DNA from: CAZHCA01 sp964530825 | Lineage (GTDB): Bacteria > Bacteroidota > Bacteroidia > Chitinophagales > Saprospiraceae | Assembly (NCBI GenBank): GCA_964530825.1 | Contig: CAZHCA010000004.1 | Span: forward strand, 62,001 to 126,000 | Reading direction: 5' to 3' | DNA: 64,000 nt | Shown here: positions 17,640 through 27,423 of the stretch, in pieces | Position numbering within the stretch: the first letter of the stretch is position 1 | Layout of the letters: every line of letters starts with the position of its first letter | Position numbers and translations under genes: made by a program | Notes under the pieces: generated by a model | Databases searched by the model: none | The model's input: the letters and a program-made list of their open reading frames with translations, nothing else | Told to the model about the DNA's origin: nothing

Positions 17640-20600
17640 ATGCTCATTTTTTCCCGTCAGTTGCTTCTGGTTATAAGTATTTTCTTTGTTGTTGCTTCTT
17701 GTGCCAACTACCAATTAAACTATGCTGAATCGGCTGCTGGTTGGACGGCGCAAGAGCCCCAGCCCGACGCCGACATCCAGCACCAGGTCTTCCTGGTCGG
17801 CAATATGGGCGACGTTAATCCCAGTCGACCCGGTCCCGCCGTGGCGGGTTTACGCCAGGCCTTGGCACAAGCCGGCGAGAACAGTACCCTGGTTTTCTTG
17901 GGAAACAATGTACCCAGAGGAGGCTATCCCTTCCTGCCAGATAGTTCTGATATTTTTAAAGCACGCGACCGGCTAGATCTCCAAATCAACCTGGCCCAAT
18001 CTTTTGCCGGCGACGTTTATTTTATCGCTGGGAACCAGGATTGGGCGGCTTACGGACTGGCCGGGCTAAAGGCCGAAGCAGCTTACATCGAAAATAAGCT
18101 TGGCCGTGAAGAAATTTTTCTTCCGCGTCCCGGTTGTGGCGACCCTCAGGAAATTGAACTGACCGATAATCTGGTCTTGGTCCTAATCGACTCCCAATGG
18201 TGGCTCGGTGACTGGACGGGACAGAAGGATATCAATAGCGGCTGCGAAGTCAAAAGCCGCAATGTGTTTCAGGTTTTCGTGGAAGAAGCGATCAAAGGTA
18301 ACCGCAGCAAAAATGTATTGGTTGCCCTGCACCATCCGCCTTACGCCAACGGGCAGTATGCAGGTGATTATCCGTTGAACGATCATTTGTTCCCGCTAAC
18401 GCGACTGCATCCGGCGCTCTATCTGCCGCTGCCCGTCATCGGAACGCTGGGTACGATTGTCCGTACCTCGGCCGGTGGCGAGCAGTACGCCGTACATCCT
18501 AGCTACCGGGACTTGAGTGATTTGCTGATTAGCTCGGCCCGCAAAAACGGCCGGTTTATTTTTGCTTCGGCCCATGAGCGAAACTTGCAGTATCTGGAGC
18601 GCGACGATCAGTACTTCATTGTGAGCGGAGCGGCCGGTGAAGTGTCGGCAACCCGCGTGGGGCAAGGGGTGGAGTTTGCCTACGCGCAGCAAGGCTATTC
18701 CCGGATCGATTTCTACCCCGACGGTGCTTCCTGGGTCAATTTTTTTGCCGTTCATGAAGATACCAAAGAAGTGGAACTTGTTTTTCGCAAAGAAATGCGC
18801 TCGGGCGAAGCTTTTGCCGAGGCGCCTGCCGACAGCACCTTCACAGATTTGGAAGCCCTCGGAGAAACCAAACGTATTCGGATCGGGCAGATTGATTTCT
18901 CGCGCAATGAGCTAGGAAGGTTTTTCTGGGGCGACCACTACCGCGATGTTTACGCCACAGAGATCGATGCCCCGGTCATGCTCCTCGATACTTTCGCGGG
19001 CGGCCATGTAGTGCCGGTTAAACGGGGCGGCGGGTACCAAACCAACTCTCTGCGCCTGGAGGATACCTTGAGCAATAAACAATACACTATGCGCTCGATC
19101 GATAAGGATGCCACCCGAACAGTGCCGTACCCTTTCAACCGAACCTTCGTTTTGGATATTTTTCGCGATAATTTCAGTGCGGCTCATCCCCTTGGCGCCT
19201 TGCCCTTGCCGGCCCTTTCCGATGCAGCAGGTATTTTTCATACGAACCCCCAACTATATTACGTACCGAAGCAACCCCTCCTCGGCAAATATAATGACGG
19301 TTACGGAGACGCCCTCTACCTGATGGAGGTACGCCCCGACGACGAAGCATGGGGCGACGTGGCGCACCTGGGCCATCCGCCCAAAATTGAAAGCAGCTCT
19401 AAGGTTGTAGAGGAGATTATTGAAGATCAAGATAAGAAAATTGATTACGACCTGGTGGCGCGCGCCCGCCTTTTCGACATTCTCATCGGCGATTGGGACC
19501 GGCATGAAGATCAATGGCGTTGGGGCGAACAGGAGAAAGGTGAATGGACTTACTACCAACCCATTCCCCGCGACCGGGATCAGGCTTTTAGCAAGTATGA
19601 TGGTTTCGTACCTTGGTTGGGACGCGGCATCTTACCTTTCATCAAGCAGTTGCGGGTGTACGAAGACGACTTGGGGCCCATCAAATGGGCGAAAGGCAAT
19701 AATGCCCGTCAGTTTGATCCAACCTACACGGCTGAATTGGAGCGCATCGACTGGCTCCGGCAAGCACGCCACCTCCAGCAGACCCTGACCGACTCCGTCA
19801 TCGAACAGGCTTTTCGCGAAGCCTGGCCGCCGGCTGTTTTTGAGATGACGGGGCCTGACGTGATTGCCGGTATGAAATGGCGGCGTGATCACTTGATTGA
19901 AATTGCCAACGACCTATATGAGTTCCTGTCGCGGGAAGTCGACGTAGTCGGTACCGAGGATGAAGACTACTTTCTAATCGAACGACTGAGTAAAGACAGT
20001 ACGCGCGTGCGCGTATGGGATTGGGAAGAAGGCGAAGTTGAAGAGCTGCTTTTTGAGCGTACCTTTGACAATAAACACACCAAAGAGATTCGGCTTTATG
20101 GTATGCAAGATGATGACCGCTTCCAGGTGGAAGGTGAAGTCGGATCGGGTGTGAAAGTTCGGATTATCGGCGGCTTGGGAGCAGATACTACGCACAATGC
20201 TTCCAGGGTGCGCGGCTTGGCAAAAAAGACTAAGGTCTACGATTCGGTGCAGGAGGAGAACGTGGTGACGGGAAACCGGAGCGATACCCGACTAAAAATA
20301 TCGCCCGACCCACGCTATAATACGTATAATCGAAAAGCCGTTGATTACGAATACGACTTTAGCTCCTGGCTTCCATCCGTAGGTGTAAATCCCGATGACG
20401 GCGTATTGCTTGGGCTTAGCTTTTCGCATACCAATTACGGGTTCAAAAAGTCGCCCTACGCCAGCCGCCATCAGATCGACGGGCAGTTCGCTTTTGCCAC
20501 CTCCGGATTTGCTATTGATTATTTCGGACAATTCATCGATGTGGTAGGGAAATGGGAATTGGGTCTGAATGCACGTTACCAATCACCCCTTTATGCAATC

Positions 20601-21416
20601 AACTTCTACGGCTTTGGCAACCAAACAGAAAATCTGGAGGAGGAATTTGATCGCGATTATAACCGTGTGCGCCAACGCCTCATTCAGGTATCGCCCATGT
20701 TTATGCGGCGGTTCGATGGCAATGGGTTCTTTGCGATCGGGCCGGAATTTGAGTCCATCCGGGTCGAGGATACGGACGGCCGGTTTATCGGCGAAATAGC
20801 CCCTAGCCTGAGCGATCCTGAGATTTTTGAAGGGTTGGAATTCCTAGGGGTGCGGGCGCGATTGGAGCTGGGGAGCATCAACGAGCCGGCTTTTCCCGAT
20901 CGCGGATTGCGGTTTGTGTTGGAAGGCGGGTATAAAGCCCAAATTGATGACGATAATTATGGGTTTCCCTATATCCGGTCCGCATTGAGTTTATACCAGC
21001 GCATAGACCCAGAGGGCCGGCTGGTTTTCGCTACGCGGGTGGGCGTCGACCATATTTTCGATAACGATTTTGTGTTTTACCAAGGCGCCACTTTAGGAGG
21101 ACAGGGCGACAATAGCAATTTTCGAGGGTTTAGGCGGGAGCGTTTCACCGGTAAAACGGCTTTTTACCACAATATTGACCTGCGCTGGCGCGGTCCCGAA
21201 ATATTAAAAAACGTCCTTCCTTCGACCTTTGGCTTGCTAGCCGGTTTCGACTACGGTCGCGTCTGGTTGCCCGAAGAGGACTCCGATCTCTGGCACTATA
21301 GTTACGGCGGTGGTGTTTTCATCAGCCCTTTCGATATATTCGCGATGAACCTGGACGTTTTCGTGGGCGACGGGGAACTGACGCGCGTAACTGTTGGCGG
21401 AAATTTCTTTTTTTAA
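17640..21416 (+). CDS. Lipoprotein metallophosphoesterase fused to an Omp85/BamA-type outer-membrane barrel
   Basis: 1258 residues from the ATG at 17640, chosen because it places a clean lipoprotein signal (MLIFSRQLLLVISIFFVVASC) at the N-terminus. The first roughly 400 residues are calcineurin-like: VGNMGDVN, FLGNNVPRGG, AGNQDWAAYG and LHHPPYANGQ follow the order of metallophosphatase motifs, although the usual GNHD reads GNQD. The middle (about 500-760) contains LFDILIGDWDRHEDQWRWG, an acidic and His-rich segment. From about residue 900 the protein becomes an outer-membrane barrel of the surface antigen/BamA type, ending GGNFFF with a terminal Phe. Such fusions are widespread in Bacteroidota; their substrate is unknown. 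Its stop overlaps the convergent gene by four bases. Confidence 0.88.
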   Translation: MLIFSRQLLLVISIFFVVASCANYQLNYAESAAGWTAQEPQPDADIQHQVFLVGNMGDVNPSRPGPAVAGLRQALAQAGENSTLVFLGNNVPRGGYPFLPDSSDIFKARDRLDLQINLAQSFAGDVYFIAGNQDWAAYGLAGLKAEAAYIENKLGREEIFLPRPGCGDPQEIELTDNLVLVLIDSQWWLGDWTGQKDINSGCEVKSRNVFQVFVEEAIKGNRSKNVLVALHHPPYANGQYAGDYPLNDHLFPLTRLHPALYLPLPVIGTLGTIVRTSAGGEQYAVHPSYRDLSDLLISSARKNGRFIFASAHERNLQYLERDDQYFIVSGAAGEVSATRVGQGVEFAYAQQGYSRIDFYPDGASWVNFFAVHEDTKEVELVFRKEMRSGEAFAEAPADSTFTDLEALGETKRIRIGQIDFSRNELGRFFWGDHYRDVYATEIDAPVMLLDTFAGGHVVPVKRGGGYQTNSLRLEDTLSNKQYTMRSIDKDATRTVPYPFNRTFVLDIFRDNFSAAHPLGALPLPALSDAAGIFHTNPQLYYVPKQPLLGKYNDGYGDALYLMEVRPDDEAWGDVAHLGHPPKIESSSKVVEEIIEDQDKKIDYDLVARARLFDILIGDWDRHEDQWRWGEQEKGEWTYYQPIPRDRDQAFSKYDGFVPWLGRGILPFIKQLRVYEDDLGPIKWAKGNNARQFDPTYTAELERIDWLRQARHLQQTLTDSVIEQAFREAWPPAVFEMTGPDVIAGMKWRRDHLIEIANDLYEFLSREVDVVGTEDEDYFLIERLSKDSTRVRVWDWEEGEVEELLFERTFDNKHTKEIRLYGMQDDDRFQVEGEVGSGVKVRIIGGLGADTTHNASRVRGLAKKTKVYDSVQEENVVTGNRSDTRLKISPDPRYNTYNRKAVDYEYDFSSWLPSVGVNPDDGVLLGLSFSHTNYGFKKSPYASRHQIDGQFAFATSGFAIDYFGQFIDVVGKWELGLNARYQSPLYAINFYGFGNQTENLEEEFDRDYNRVRQRLIQVSPMFMRRFDGNGFFAIGPEFESIRVEDTDGRFIGEIAPSLSDPEIFEGLEFLGVRARLELGSINEPAFPDRGLRFVLEGGYKAQIDDDNYGFPYIRSALSLYQRIDPEGRLVFATRVGVDHIFDNDFVFYQGATLGGQGDNSNFRGFRRERFTGKTAFYHNIDLRWRGPEILKNVLPSTFGLLAGFDYGRVWLPEEDSDLWHYSYGGGVFISPFDIFAMNLDVFVGDGELTRVTVGGNFFF

Positions 21417-21985
21417 TTGATGATGGAAGCGACCCGGCGGCGTAGCACCGGCAAAACATCGCTGGCGAACCACGGGTTTTTGCGCAGCCAGATCCCGTTA
21501 AGTGGGGAAGGGTGGGGAAGTGGAAAGTAGCCCGGCAGAAACTGTTCGAACCTGCGCACCGTCTCGGTTAGATTTCTGGGGCGGTTGGTCAGGTAAGCAA
21601 GCTGTGCATACTGTCCGATGGTAATGCGTAGTTGGATGTTCGGCATCAAGCGCCACATGAGCGCGTGCCATTCCGGCGCGCATTCTTTTCGTGGCGGTAG
21701 ATCGCCGGACTTACCTTTGCCGGGATAGCACATACCCATAGGTAGCACGGCAAAGTGGGAGCTTTCGTAAAAGACTTCCATGTCTACACCCAGCCAATCG
21801 CGCAGCCGGTTGCCGCTCTGATCTAGCCAGGGAATGCCTTTCTGGTGAGCAACGCGCCCCGGCGCCTGGGAGATAAGGGCAATGCGTGCCTCTGGGTGGA
21901 GGCGAAAAATGGGCTTAGGGCCGAGCGGAAGGTGGTCTGAGCAGATTGTACAGCTTAAAATTTGCGCTTCGAGCGGGCTTGTCAT
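21413..21985 (-). CDS. Uracil-DNA glycosylase family protein (SQAPG subfamily)
   Basis: 190 residues from the ATG at 21985; a longer frame to 22111 would overlap the divergent DUF2007 gene. After LSCTICSDHLPLGPKPIF, the motif ISQAPGRVAHQKGIPWLD corresponds to UDG motif A (GEGPG-type), and PHPSPLNG near residue 160 is motif B with the catalytic-loop His. The family removes uracil or damaged bases, but the SQAPG branch lacks demonstrated specificity as far as I know. The gene is convergent with the phosphatase-Omp85 gene and divergent from DUF2007. Confidence 0.87.
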   Translation of the reverse strand: MTSPLEAQILSCTICSDHLPLGPKPIFRLHPEARIALISQAPGRVAHQKGIPWLDQSGNRLRDWLGVDMEVFYESSHFAVLPMGMCYPGKGKSGDLPPRKECAPEWHALMWRLMPNIQLRITIGQYAQLAYLTNRPRNLTETVRRFEQFLPGYFPLPHPSPLNGIWLRKNPWFASDVLPVLRRRVASIIN

Positions 21986-22015
21986 ATTTTTCCGATTCAA
22001 CAAACAATTAACGAT

Positions 22016-22228
22016 ATGGAAGAAGGTTGGGTTAAAATTTTCTCCGGCGATGATCTGATGCAAGTCAAACTGGCGGAGGATGTCCTTAAACAAAATGGTA
22101 TCGAAAGTCATATTATCAACAAGCGGGATTCCGCATTTAATACCTTCGGTACCATTGATCTTTTGACCCCGCCCGACAAGGCGGAGGCTGCGCTGCAGGT
22201 ATTGAAAGATAACGATATCAAACAGTAA
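22016..22228 (+). CDS. DUF2007 family small protein
   Basis: 70 residues from the ATG at 22016; the extended frame upstream overlaps the divergent glycosylase. The pattern VKIFSGDDLMQVKLAEDVLKQNGIES with a C-terminal LTPPDKAEAALQVLK matches DUF2007, a small ferredoxin-like fold described as a putative signal-transducing domain. Function unknown. It is 5 bp upstream of msrA, so the two form an operon. Confidence 0.82.
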   Translation: MEEGWVKIFSGDDLMQVKLAEDVLKQNGIESHIINKRDSAFNTFGTIDLLTPPDKAEAALQVLKDNDIKQ

Positions 22229-22233
22229 AACTT

Positions 22234-22749
22234 ATGAAAACGGCTGAACATGCTACCCCTGCTGACACGGCCCGGGCCTTAACGCAAATTGCGGTGTTCG
22301 CTTGCGGCTGTTTCTGGAGTAAGGAATACATATTCAGCCGCTCCCCCGGTGTAGTAGCCACCCGCGTCGGTTACACCGGGGGACATACCGCTAATCCTAC
22401 CTACCAGCAGGTATGTACCAAAACGACCGGGCATGCTGAGGCCGTGGAGGTATCTTTCGACCCTGCCCTGACCAGCTTTACGGAACTCGCTAAGTTGTTT
22501 TTTGAAATTCACGATCCTACTATTGACCGTACGGAGGGCGGCCAGTACCGGTCGGCCATTTTTTACCGCGACGAAGATCAACATGCGGTTGCCCGTGCGC
22601 TTATCCACCAACTCGAAGCTCGTGGCCTACAAGTAGCTACAACCCTCGAGCCGGCAGGAACTTTCTGGCCCGCCGAAGAGCGCCACCAAGGATACTGCGA
22701 TGCCAGGGGGTTTACCCCGCAAATTAAACGCAAGACGCGATTTAGCTAA
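22234..22749 (+). CDS. msrA: Peptide-methionine (S)-S-oxide reductase MsrA
   Basis: 171 residues. The catalytic Cys is in the motif CGCFWSKE (C26), followed by TRVGYTGG, GHAEAVEV and the conserved QYRSAIFY. MsrA reduces methionine-S-sulfoxide in proteins using thioredoxin. The residue after CFW is Ser rather than the common Gly, as in a subset of MsrA proteins. It is co-transcribed with the DUF2007 gene and its stop abuts that of the convergent barrel gene. Confidence 0.94.
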   Translation: MKTAEHATPADTARALTQIAVFACGCFWSKEYIFSRSPGVVATRVGYTGGHTANPTYQQVCTKTTGHAEAVEVSFDPALTSFTELAKLFFEIHDPTIDRTEGGQYRSAIFYRDEDQHAVARALIHQLEARGLQVATTLEPAGTFWPAEERHQGYCDARGFTPQIKRKTRFS

Positions 22750-23640
22750 CTACATGTCTGGGCATTTGATGCTGTTAAATCCTGTTGTACCCAGACGGTA
22801 AAAAAAATTGATGCCGATCGTGTAATACAGGTCGTCAGCGGGGCCGCCACGCCGATAGGTACGGGCAGGGTTGCCGGTATCCGGATTGAAAGAAGGCCGG
22901 CTGAGTCTAGCGGCATCCGGGCCATTGCCTTCCAGGACGGTCTGGTAAGTTAAAGGTGTATCCGATACATCGTCGAGATAATCAGTAAACAGGAAACGGC
23001 CACTGGCTTCGACGCCTACCGTCCAGCGCTCATTGATGATCAGCTTAGCGCCACCGCCAAGCGGAATTGCGGCTTGTAGGCGGGCATATGGCGGGTCGAA
23101 TCCACGCAACCCCTGTGCTTCGGTGCCGAGCGGTTGCAGTTCCAATATCCGGCCGTCGAGTTCTGCCATTGGGTTGAAATAAAAAAGTGTGGCGCCGGCA
23201 AAGGCGTAGGCCCGTGCATAGGTTTGCTGGCCGAAACGAATGCGCAGGAAGCTAATCTCTGGAGCTACCGTAAGCTCAGTGATCGGTGTTTCGAATTGTA
23301 TGCCCCTCGGACTATCGTTGATGGCATCGTCGCCCGAAACTTTCATACGCAACAGGCTGGCGCGTACGGCTAGGGTTGGAGAAAAATGGTACCGCCCCAT
23401 AAGGCCGAAAGCTGGGTGGATGACTTGCAGGTAATCCAATCGCTGCTGAGGCGACAAGTCGCCCTGGTAGGCAGATACACCGACGTAAATGCCGACATCC
23501 AGGTTTTGTCCTTTTGCTGGTGACCGCCAGATGGTAAAAAATATTAAAAAGCAAAGCAATCGAAAGTCGACATTCACTTGTGTTTGCAGTTTTACGTGAG
23601 ATCCCTTGAGCAAGCCACTAATTAGGTACGAAACGGCCAA
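22750..23640 (-). CDS. Outer-membrane beta-barrel protein (DUF6089-like)
   Basis: 296 residues in the open frame. The signal sequence is internal (about 26-44, RLLCFLIFFTIWRSPAKGQ), so translation probably begins at an alternative codon downstream of 23640; an in-frame GTG near 23575 is a candidate. The mature part starts LDVGIYVGVSAYQGDLSP and consists of amphipathic strands (GLMGRYHFSPTLAVRASLL, YYTIGINFFYRLG), typical of the small porin-like barrels that accompany Bacteroidota envelope genes. No substrate can be inferred. Confidence 0.75.
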   Translation of the reverse strand: MAVSYLISGLLKGSHVKLQTQVNVDFRLLCFLIFFTIWRSPAKGQNLDVGIYVGVSAYQGDLSPQQRLDYLQVIHPAFGLMGRYHFSPTLAVRASLLRMKVSGDDAINDSPRGIQFETPITELTVAPEISFLRIRFGQQTYARAYAFAGATLFYFNPMAELDGRILELQPLGTEAQGLRGFDPPYARLQAAIPLGGGAKLIINERWTVGVEASGRFLFTDYLDDVSDTPLTYQTVLEGNGPDAARLSRPSFNPDTGNPARTYRRGGPADDLYYTIGINFFYRLGTTGFNSIKCPDM

Positions 23641-23766
23641 AATAAGACGGAAAGTATATTTTTTTAGGCATTAAGAAAAATCAAACCCTGCAAGCGGGCG
23701 GGGAAAGGTGGTACTTCGGGGCATTATCGTATCCTTTGGATTATGGGGCGGATAAGGCAGAGCGAT

Positions 23767-23797
23767 TTGTTCTACATAGGACAAACCCCTAATTTTG
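23767..23797 (+). promoter_or_regulatory. Bacteroidota-type promoter of SulP 1
   Basis: TTG at 23767-23769 and TAATTTTG at 23790-23797 with 20 bp between match TTG-N19/20-TAnnTTTG. Transcription would start near 23804, which excludes the longer start at 23743 and supports the ATG at 23821. Confidence 0.6.
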
Positions 23798-23820
23798 CCA
23801 GCGAAAAAACTATCCTGCGC

Positions 23821-25563
23821 ATGTCCTGGCAATCCTTTTTTCCGGTTCTGCAATGGTGGCCCCGATACCGCGGCCGCGATTTTCGTAAAGATATCCTAGC
23901 CGGGCTGACCGTGGGTGTCATGCTGGTACCACAGGGGATGGCCTATGCTCTGCTGGCAGGAATGCCGCCCATTTACGGTCTTTATGCCAGTATTTTTCCG
24001 CTACTATTGTATGCCATTATGGGTACCTCCATCCAGCTTTCGCTCGGACCGGCCGCCCTGGTATCAATTTTAGTTTTGGCGGGAGTGGGTAAGATAGTGC
24101 CTGCCGGTTCGGAAGATTTTATCCGGTTGGCCATTGGATTAGCGTTATTGTCCGGACTGCTGCAGTTACTGATGGGCCTACTCCGGATGGGATTTCTAAT
24201 CAATTTCGTTTCCGATCCGGTATTGAGCGGGTTTACCTCTGGCGCGGCGATCGTCATTGCCCTGAGCCAGGTGAAAAATCTATTTGGAGTAACGGTAGCG
24301 CGCAGCAACCAGGCCCACGTTATTATTACTGATCTATTCCGGCATCTGAGTGAGATCCACTGGTTGAGTTTGGCTGTAGGTGGGGCTGGTATCCTCATTT
24401 TGCTCCTCCTGCGTCGCATCAATAAAAGTATTCCCGGTGCCCTGATTATTGTCGTCATTAGTATGATAGTTGTGGCATATACACAATTCGACCAGCAGGG
24501 GCTCGAAATTATGGGGGCTATCCCACGGGGGTTGCCGCATTTTGAAGTGCCGTTGCTCTCCTATGAGGAATGGATAGCATTGGTGCCCGCTGCGCTCACC
24601 ATTGGTATGATCAGCTTTATCGAATCCCTGGCCATTGGCAAAGCGATGGCCGAAAAAAACAACGATCCGGCGGTGCGGCCTAACCAAGAATTGATTGCAC
24701 TGGGGGCCGGTAAACTGGTGGGTGCTTTCTTCCAGTCCTTTCCCTCTACTGGTAGTTTTTCGCGTTCGGCTATCAATAACGATGCTGGCGCCCGCACCCC
24801 TTTTGCCAGTTTGTTTGCCGCTCTGGTCGTAATTTTGGTTTTACTGTTTTTGACCCCCTATTTTTATTATTTGCCGAATGCTACTCTTGCCGCCATCATC
24901 ATGGTTTCGGTTTTTGGCCTCATCGATTTCCGCAAGGCGGGTATGCTATGGAAAAACGACCGTCTGGATTTTTATACTCTGATGACGACTTTTCTGATCA
25001 CCATATTCCTGGGCATTCAGGAGGGCGTAATAGCCGGGGTGATCCTTTCTGTTCTGTTGGTCTTATACCGGCACGCTCGTCCGACGGTAGCGGTGCTGGG
25101 GCAATTACCCGATATGCCTATTTTCCGTAATATTGATCGGTTTAACCAAGCTAAGGCCTCGGAAGAAGTACTGGTCGTTCGCTTCGATGCGCCCCTGTAC
25201 TTCGGTAATGCAACCTACTTTAAAGACCGCCTCAAGGAGTTGATTGACGGTAAAGGCGATCCATTGAAAGTATTTATTCTCGACGGTTCTTCCATCAACG
25301 ATATCGACTCCAGTGGTATGGCGGCTCTTGGAGCAGTACTCGATTACCTCGAGGAGCGCCAGGTGGTGATGTACCTGGTTAATTTTATCGGTCCTGTTCG
25401 CGATGCCTTGTACCGTTTCGGGTTTGTACACCGACTTGGAGAGGGCAGGCTGTTCTTCAGCGTGCTCGATGCTATGGGGCATTATTATGGGCATTTTCAC
25501 TATAACCCCCACCCCGATCCGGGGGCGGCCTATCAGACCAATGAAAAAGGGGAATCCAAATAG
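23821..25563 (+). CDS. SulP family inorganic anion transporter with STAS domain (SulP 1)
   Basis: 580 residues from the ATG at 23821. The SulP signature appears in TVGVMLVPQGMAYALLAGMPPIYGLYAS, with about a dozen membrane helices up to residue 430. A cytoplasmic STAS domain follows, containing the conserved IDSSG loop (DGSSINDIDSSGMAALG). SulP proteins carry sulfate, bicarbonate or other anions. The second SulP at 27554 is a close paralogue and the neighbourhood is rich in sulfur enzymes, so sulfate or sulfite is the favoured substrate by inference. It is followed by a convergent methyltransferase gene. Confidence 0.92.
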   Translation: MSWQSFFPVLQWWPRYRGRDFRKDILAGLTVGVMLVPQGMAYALLAGMPPIYGLYASIFPLLLYAIMGTSIQLSLGPAALVSILVLAGVGKIVPAGSEDFIRLAIGLALLSGLLQLLMGLLRMGFLINFVSDPVLSGFTSGAAIVIALSQVKNLFGVTVARSNQAHVIITDLFRHLSEIHWLSLAVGGAGILILLLLRRINKSIPGALIIVVISMIVVAYTQFDQQGLEIMGAIPRGLPHFEVPLLSYEEWIALVPAALTIGMISFIESLAIGKAMAEKNNDPAVRPNQELIALGAGKLVGAFFQSFPSTGSFSRSAINNDAGARTPFASLFAALVVILVLLFLTPYFYYLPNATLAAIIMVSVFGLIDFRKAGMLWKNDRLDFYTLMTTFLITIFLGIQEGVIAGVILSVLLVLYRHARPTVAVLGQLPDMPIFRNIDRFNQAKASEEVLVVRFDAPLYFGNATYFKDRLKELIDGKGDPLKVFILDGSSINDIDSSGMAALGAVLDYLEERQVVMYLVNFIGPVRDALYRFGFVHRLGEGRLFFSVLDAMGHYYGHFHYNPHPDPGAAYQTNEKGESK

Positions 25564-25648
25564 GCAGATAAATAAATACGCGTACAACAAGGTTGAGGCA
25601 GCTGACAAGGCGTTATCGACGTGAGCCTGGAAACGGTATCCGGGCTGC

Positions 25649-26272
25649 CTACTTTTCTTTTTGCGCCAGCAATATGGTAGCGAAGTCGCACTCCGGATCT
25701 TCCACTGCAAAATCGATAATTTCCAGCCCCAGGTTCTGTAAGATTTGACGGTAGGCTGGCTGCGACAAGCTGCTATGGTAAACGGCTTCGTCCCCTACGT
25801 AACCGGTGACTTCGCCCGCTGCGGGTCCAACCGTCAGTAATAGCATCCCCCCCGGCTTGAGGTGTCGGGCAAACCGGCCGAGCGTGCTGCGTTGTTCGCC
25901 CGGCGTCAGGTGGAAAAAACTGTGCCAGCCCACAATGCCATCGAAGAAAACGGGTAGATCAAGGGTACGCATGTCGGCCACCTTCCATTGGCCGCCGGGA
26001 AAGCGCTTCTTGGCCAGTGCAATCATAGCTGCTGCATAATCGATGCCGACCAATTCGTGACCGTTTTGGATGAAATACTTCGCTATGGGCTCCCCGGCCC
26101 CACACCCTGCGTCTAGGATCGTCGCTGGGTTCGGTAGGGCTGCTTCCAACCGGCTCAGCCACTTGCGCTCGAACAAAGTCTTGACCCGTTCGCTATCAAA
26201 TCGCAACGCATGGCGCTCATAGACATGCTGGGTGTTGGCGGCGAGGGGCGGTATGTCTTTATTTTTCCTCAT
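25649..26272 (-). CDS. Class I SAM-dependent methyltransferase
   Basis: 207 residues with SAM-binding motif I ILDAGCGAGEP, the acidic strand LVGIDYAAAM and a post-motif GGMLLLTVGP. The size and layout are those of a stand-alone small-molecule methyltransferase; the acceptor is unknown. It is leftward, 49 bp downstream of the Lrp-family gene, so it may share its transcript. Confidence 0.88.
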   Translation of the reverse strand: MRKNKDIPPLAANTQHVYERHALRFDSERVKTLFERKWLSRLEAALPNPATILDAGCGAGEPIAKYFIQNGHELVGIDYAAAMIALAKKRFPGGQWKVADMRTLDLPVFFDGIVGWHSFFHLTPGEQRSTLGRFARHLKPGGMLLLTVGPAAGEVTGYVGDEAVYHSSLSQPAYRQILQNLGLEIIDFAVEDPECDFATILLAQKEK

Positions 26273-26321
26273 GCATTTTTCGTTGAGGCCCTCTGTGAGC
26301 TGATCAATCGATCTTTTGGGT

Positions 26322-26819
26322 TTACTTTTTGATATCCAGGCAAGTAGAGTATTTCACTTCCGTGAGCACGAAAGAGCTCTGCAACTGGTGAATGTTTTCC
26401 AGGGAGGAGAGCCGCTCTACCACGAACGCCTGGTACTCCTGGATGTCGCGTACAATGACTTTGATTAGGTAATCAAAGGTTCCTGCCGTGTGGAAACACT
26501 CCACCACCTCGGGGATGTCGGAGATGTCTTGCTCAAATTGGCGTAGCATTTCCCGGTTGTGCTCCTTGAGCGAAACCTGGCAAAATACCATGAGTTGGAA
26601 TTGCAGCTTCTTGCGATCGACCAGCGCCACATATTTGCGGATATAGCCGTGCTCTTCCAGTCGCTTGATGCGTTCGTAGACTGGGGTGGTTGTCATGCCC
26701 AGTTTTTTGGCAATTTCTTTATTGGTGTATTTGGCGTCCTGCTGTAATAAATTGAGGATCCGGTAATCGGTGCTATCCAGGCTCTTTTGGCCGTTCGGCT
26801 GTTTCGAATTACTCTTCAA
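26322..26819 (-). CDS. Lrp/AsnC family transcriptional regulator
   Basis: 165 residues. The N-terminal helix-turn-helix is typical of Lrp/AsnC (LDSTDYRILNLLQQDAKYTNKEIAKKLGMTTTPVYERIKRLE), followed by the C-terminal RAM/AsnC ligand domain (VVECFHTAGTFDYLIKV). These regulators sense amino acids as octamers. It lies between SulP 1 with its methyltransferase and the rhodanese gene, and is divergent from the latter. Confidence 0.93.
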   Translation of the reverse strand: MKSNSKQPNGQKSLDSTDYRILNLLQQDAKYTNKEIAKKLGMTTTPVYERIKRLEEHGYIRKYVALVDRKKLQFQLMVFCQVSLKEHNREMLRQFEQDISDIPEVVECFHTAGTFDYLIKVIVRDIQEYQAFVVERLSSLENIHQLQSSFVLTEVKYSTCLDIKK

Positions 26820-27038
26820 TGTACCGGGTTTTTACGTAGCTCAAAAAGCTGTTTTCTACCTTAGCTTCGCAATATAGTATAATATTTTGATTCAATTGTC
26901 TTTTGTAGATGATTTAAGTTTTTGCAGGTCAGGTCACAGAACTTATTAGTTCGCTGGATTTGTTAGTCCAAAGCTTTGGGACCTCGTCATCTAATCGTGG
27001 CGTACAAGTGTTCTATGTTGTATATTGATCAAAAAGCA

Positions 27039-27410
27039 ATGGATATGGAAAATGGAAGTTGCAAGCTTTCCCGTTGGCAGCTTTTAAAAGGAAAGCTCAA
27101 TAACGTAGCGCCGGATGGATTGGAGGAATGGTTGCGCGAACATCCGCAAGCGATTTTAATTGATGTCCGTACCCCTCAGGAATTTCAATTGGAACACTTA
27201 CCCGGTGCCATCAATATCGATTATTTGGGGGAGCAATTCTGGGTGCAGCTCGCTCAGCTGGACCCCCAAGCTGAATACCTGATATATTGCCGGTCCGGCC
27301 GGCGAAGCGTGCGCACCTGCACGCTTCTCAAGAACAGCAAATTCGAGCGCATTTATAACCTCGACGGCGGCCTCAAAGCTACGCCCCGCGCCGCCACTTT
27401 GCTTACCTAG
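27039..27410 (+). CDS. Single-domain rhodanese-like sulfurtransferase
   Basis: About 123 residues; the exact start is uncertain (in-frame ATGs at 27015, 27039 and 27045, and a TTG at 26976). The rhodanese core is clear: AILIDVRTPQEF, HLPGAINI and the active-site loop YCRSGRRS with the persulfide-carrying Cys. No signal peptide, so it is cytoplasmic. It lies 144 bp upstream of SulP 2, with a separate activator-type promoter between them, so the two are probably separate units with related roles in sulfur transfer. Confidence 0.88.
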   Translation: MDMENGSCKLSRWQLLKGKLNNVAPDGLEEWLREHPQAILIDVRTPQEFQLEHLPGAINIDYLGEQFWVQLAQLDPQAEYLIYCRSGRRSVRTCTLLKNSKFERIYNLDGGLKATPRAATLLT

Positions 27411-27423
27411 TCCCCCCCCTTGC

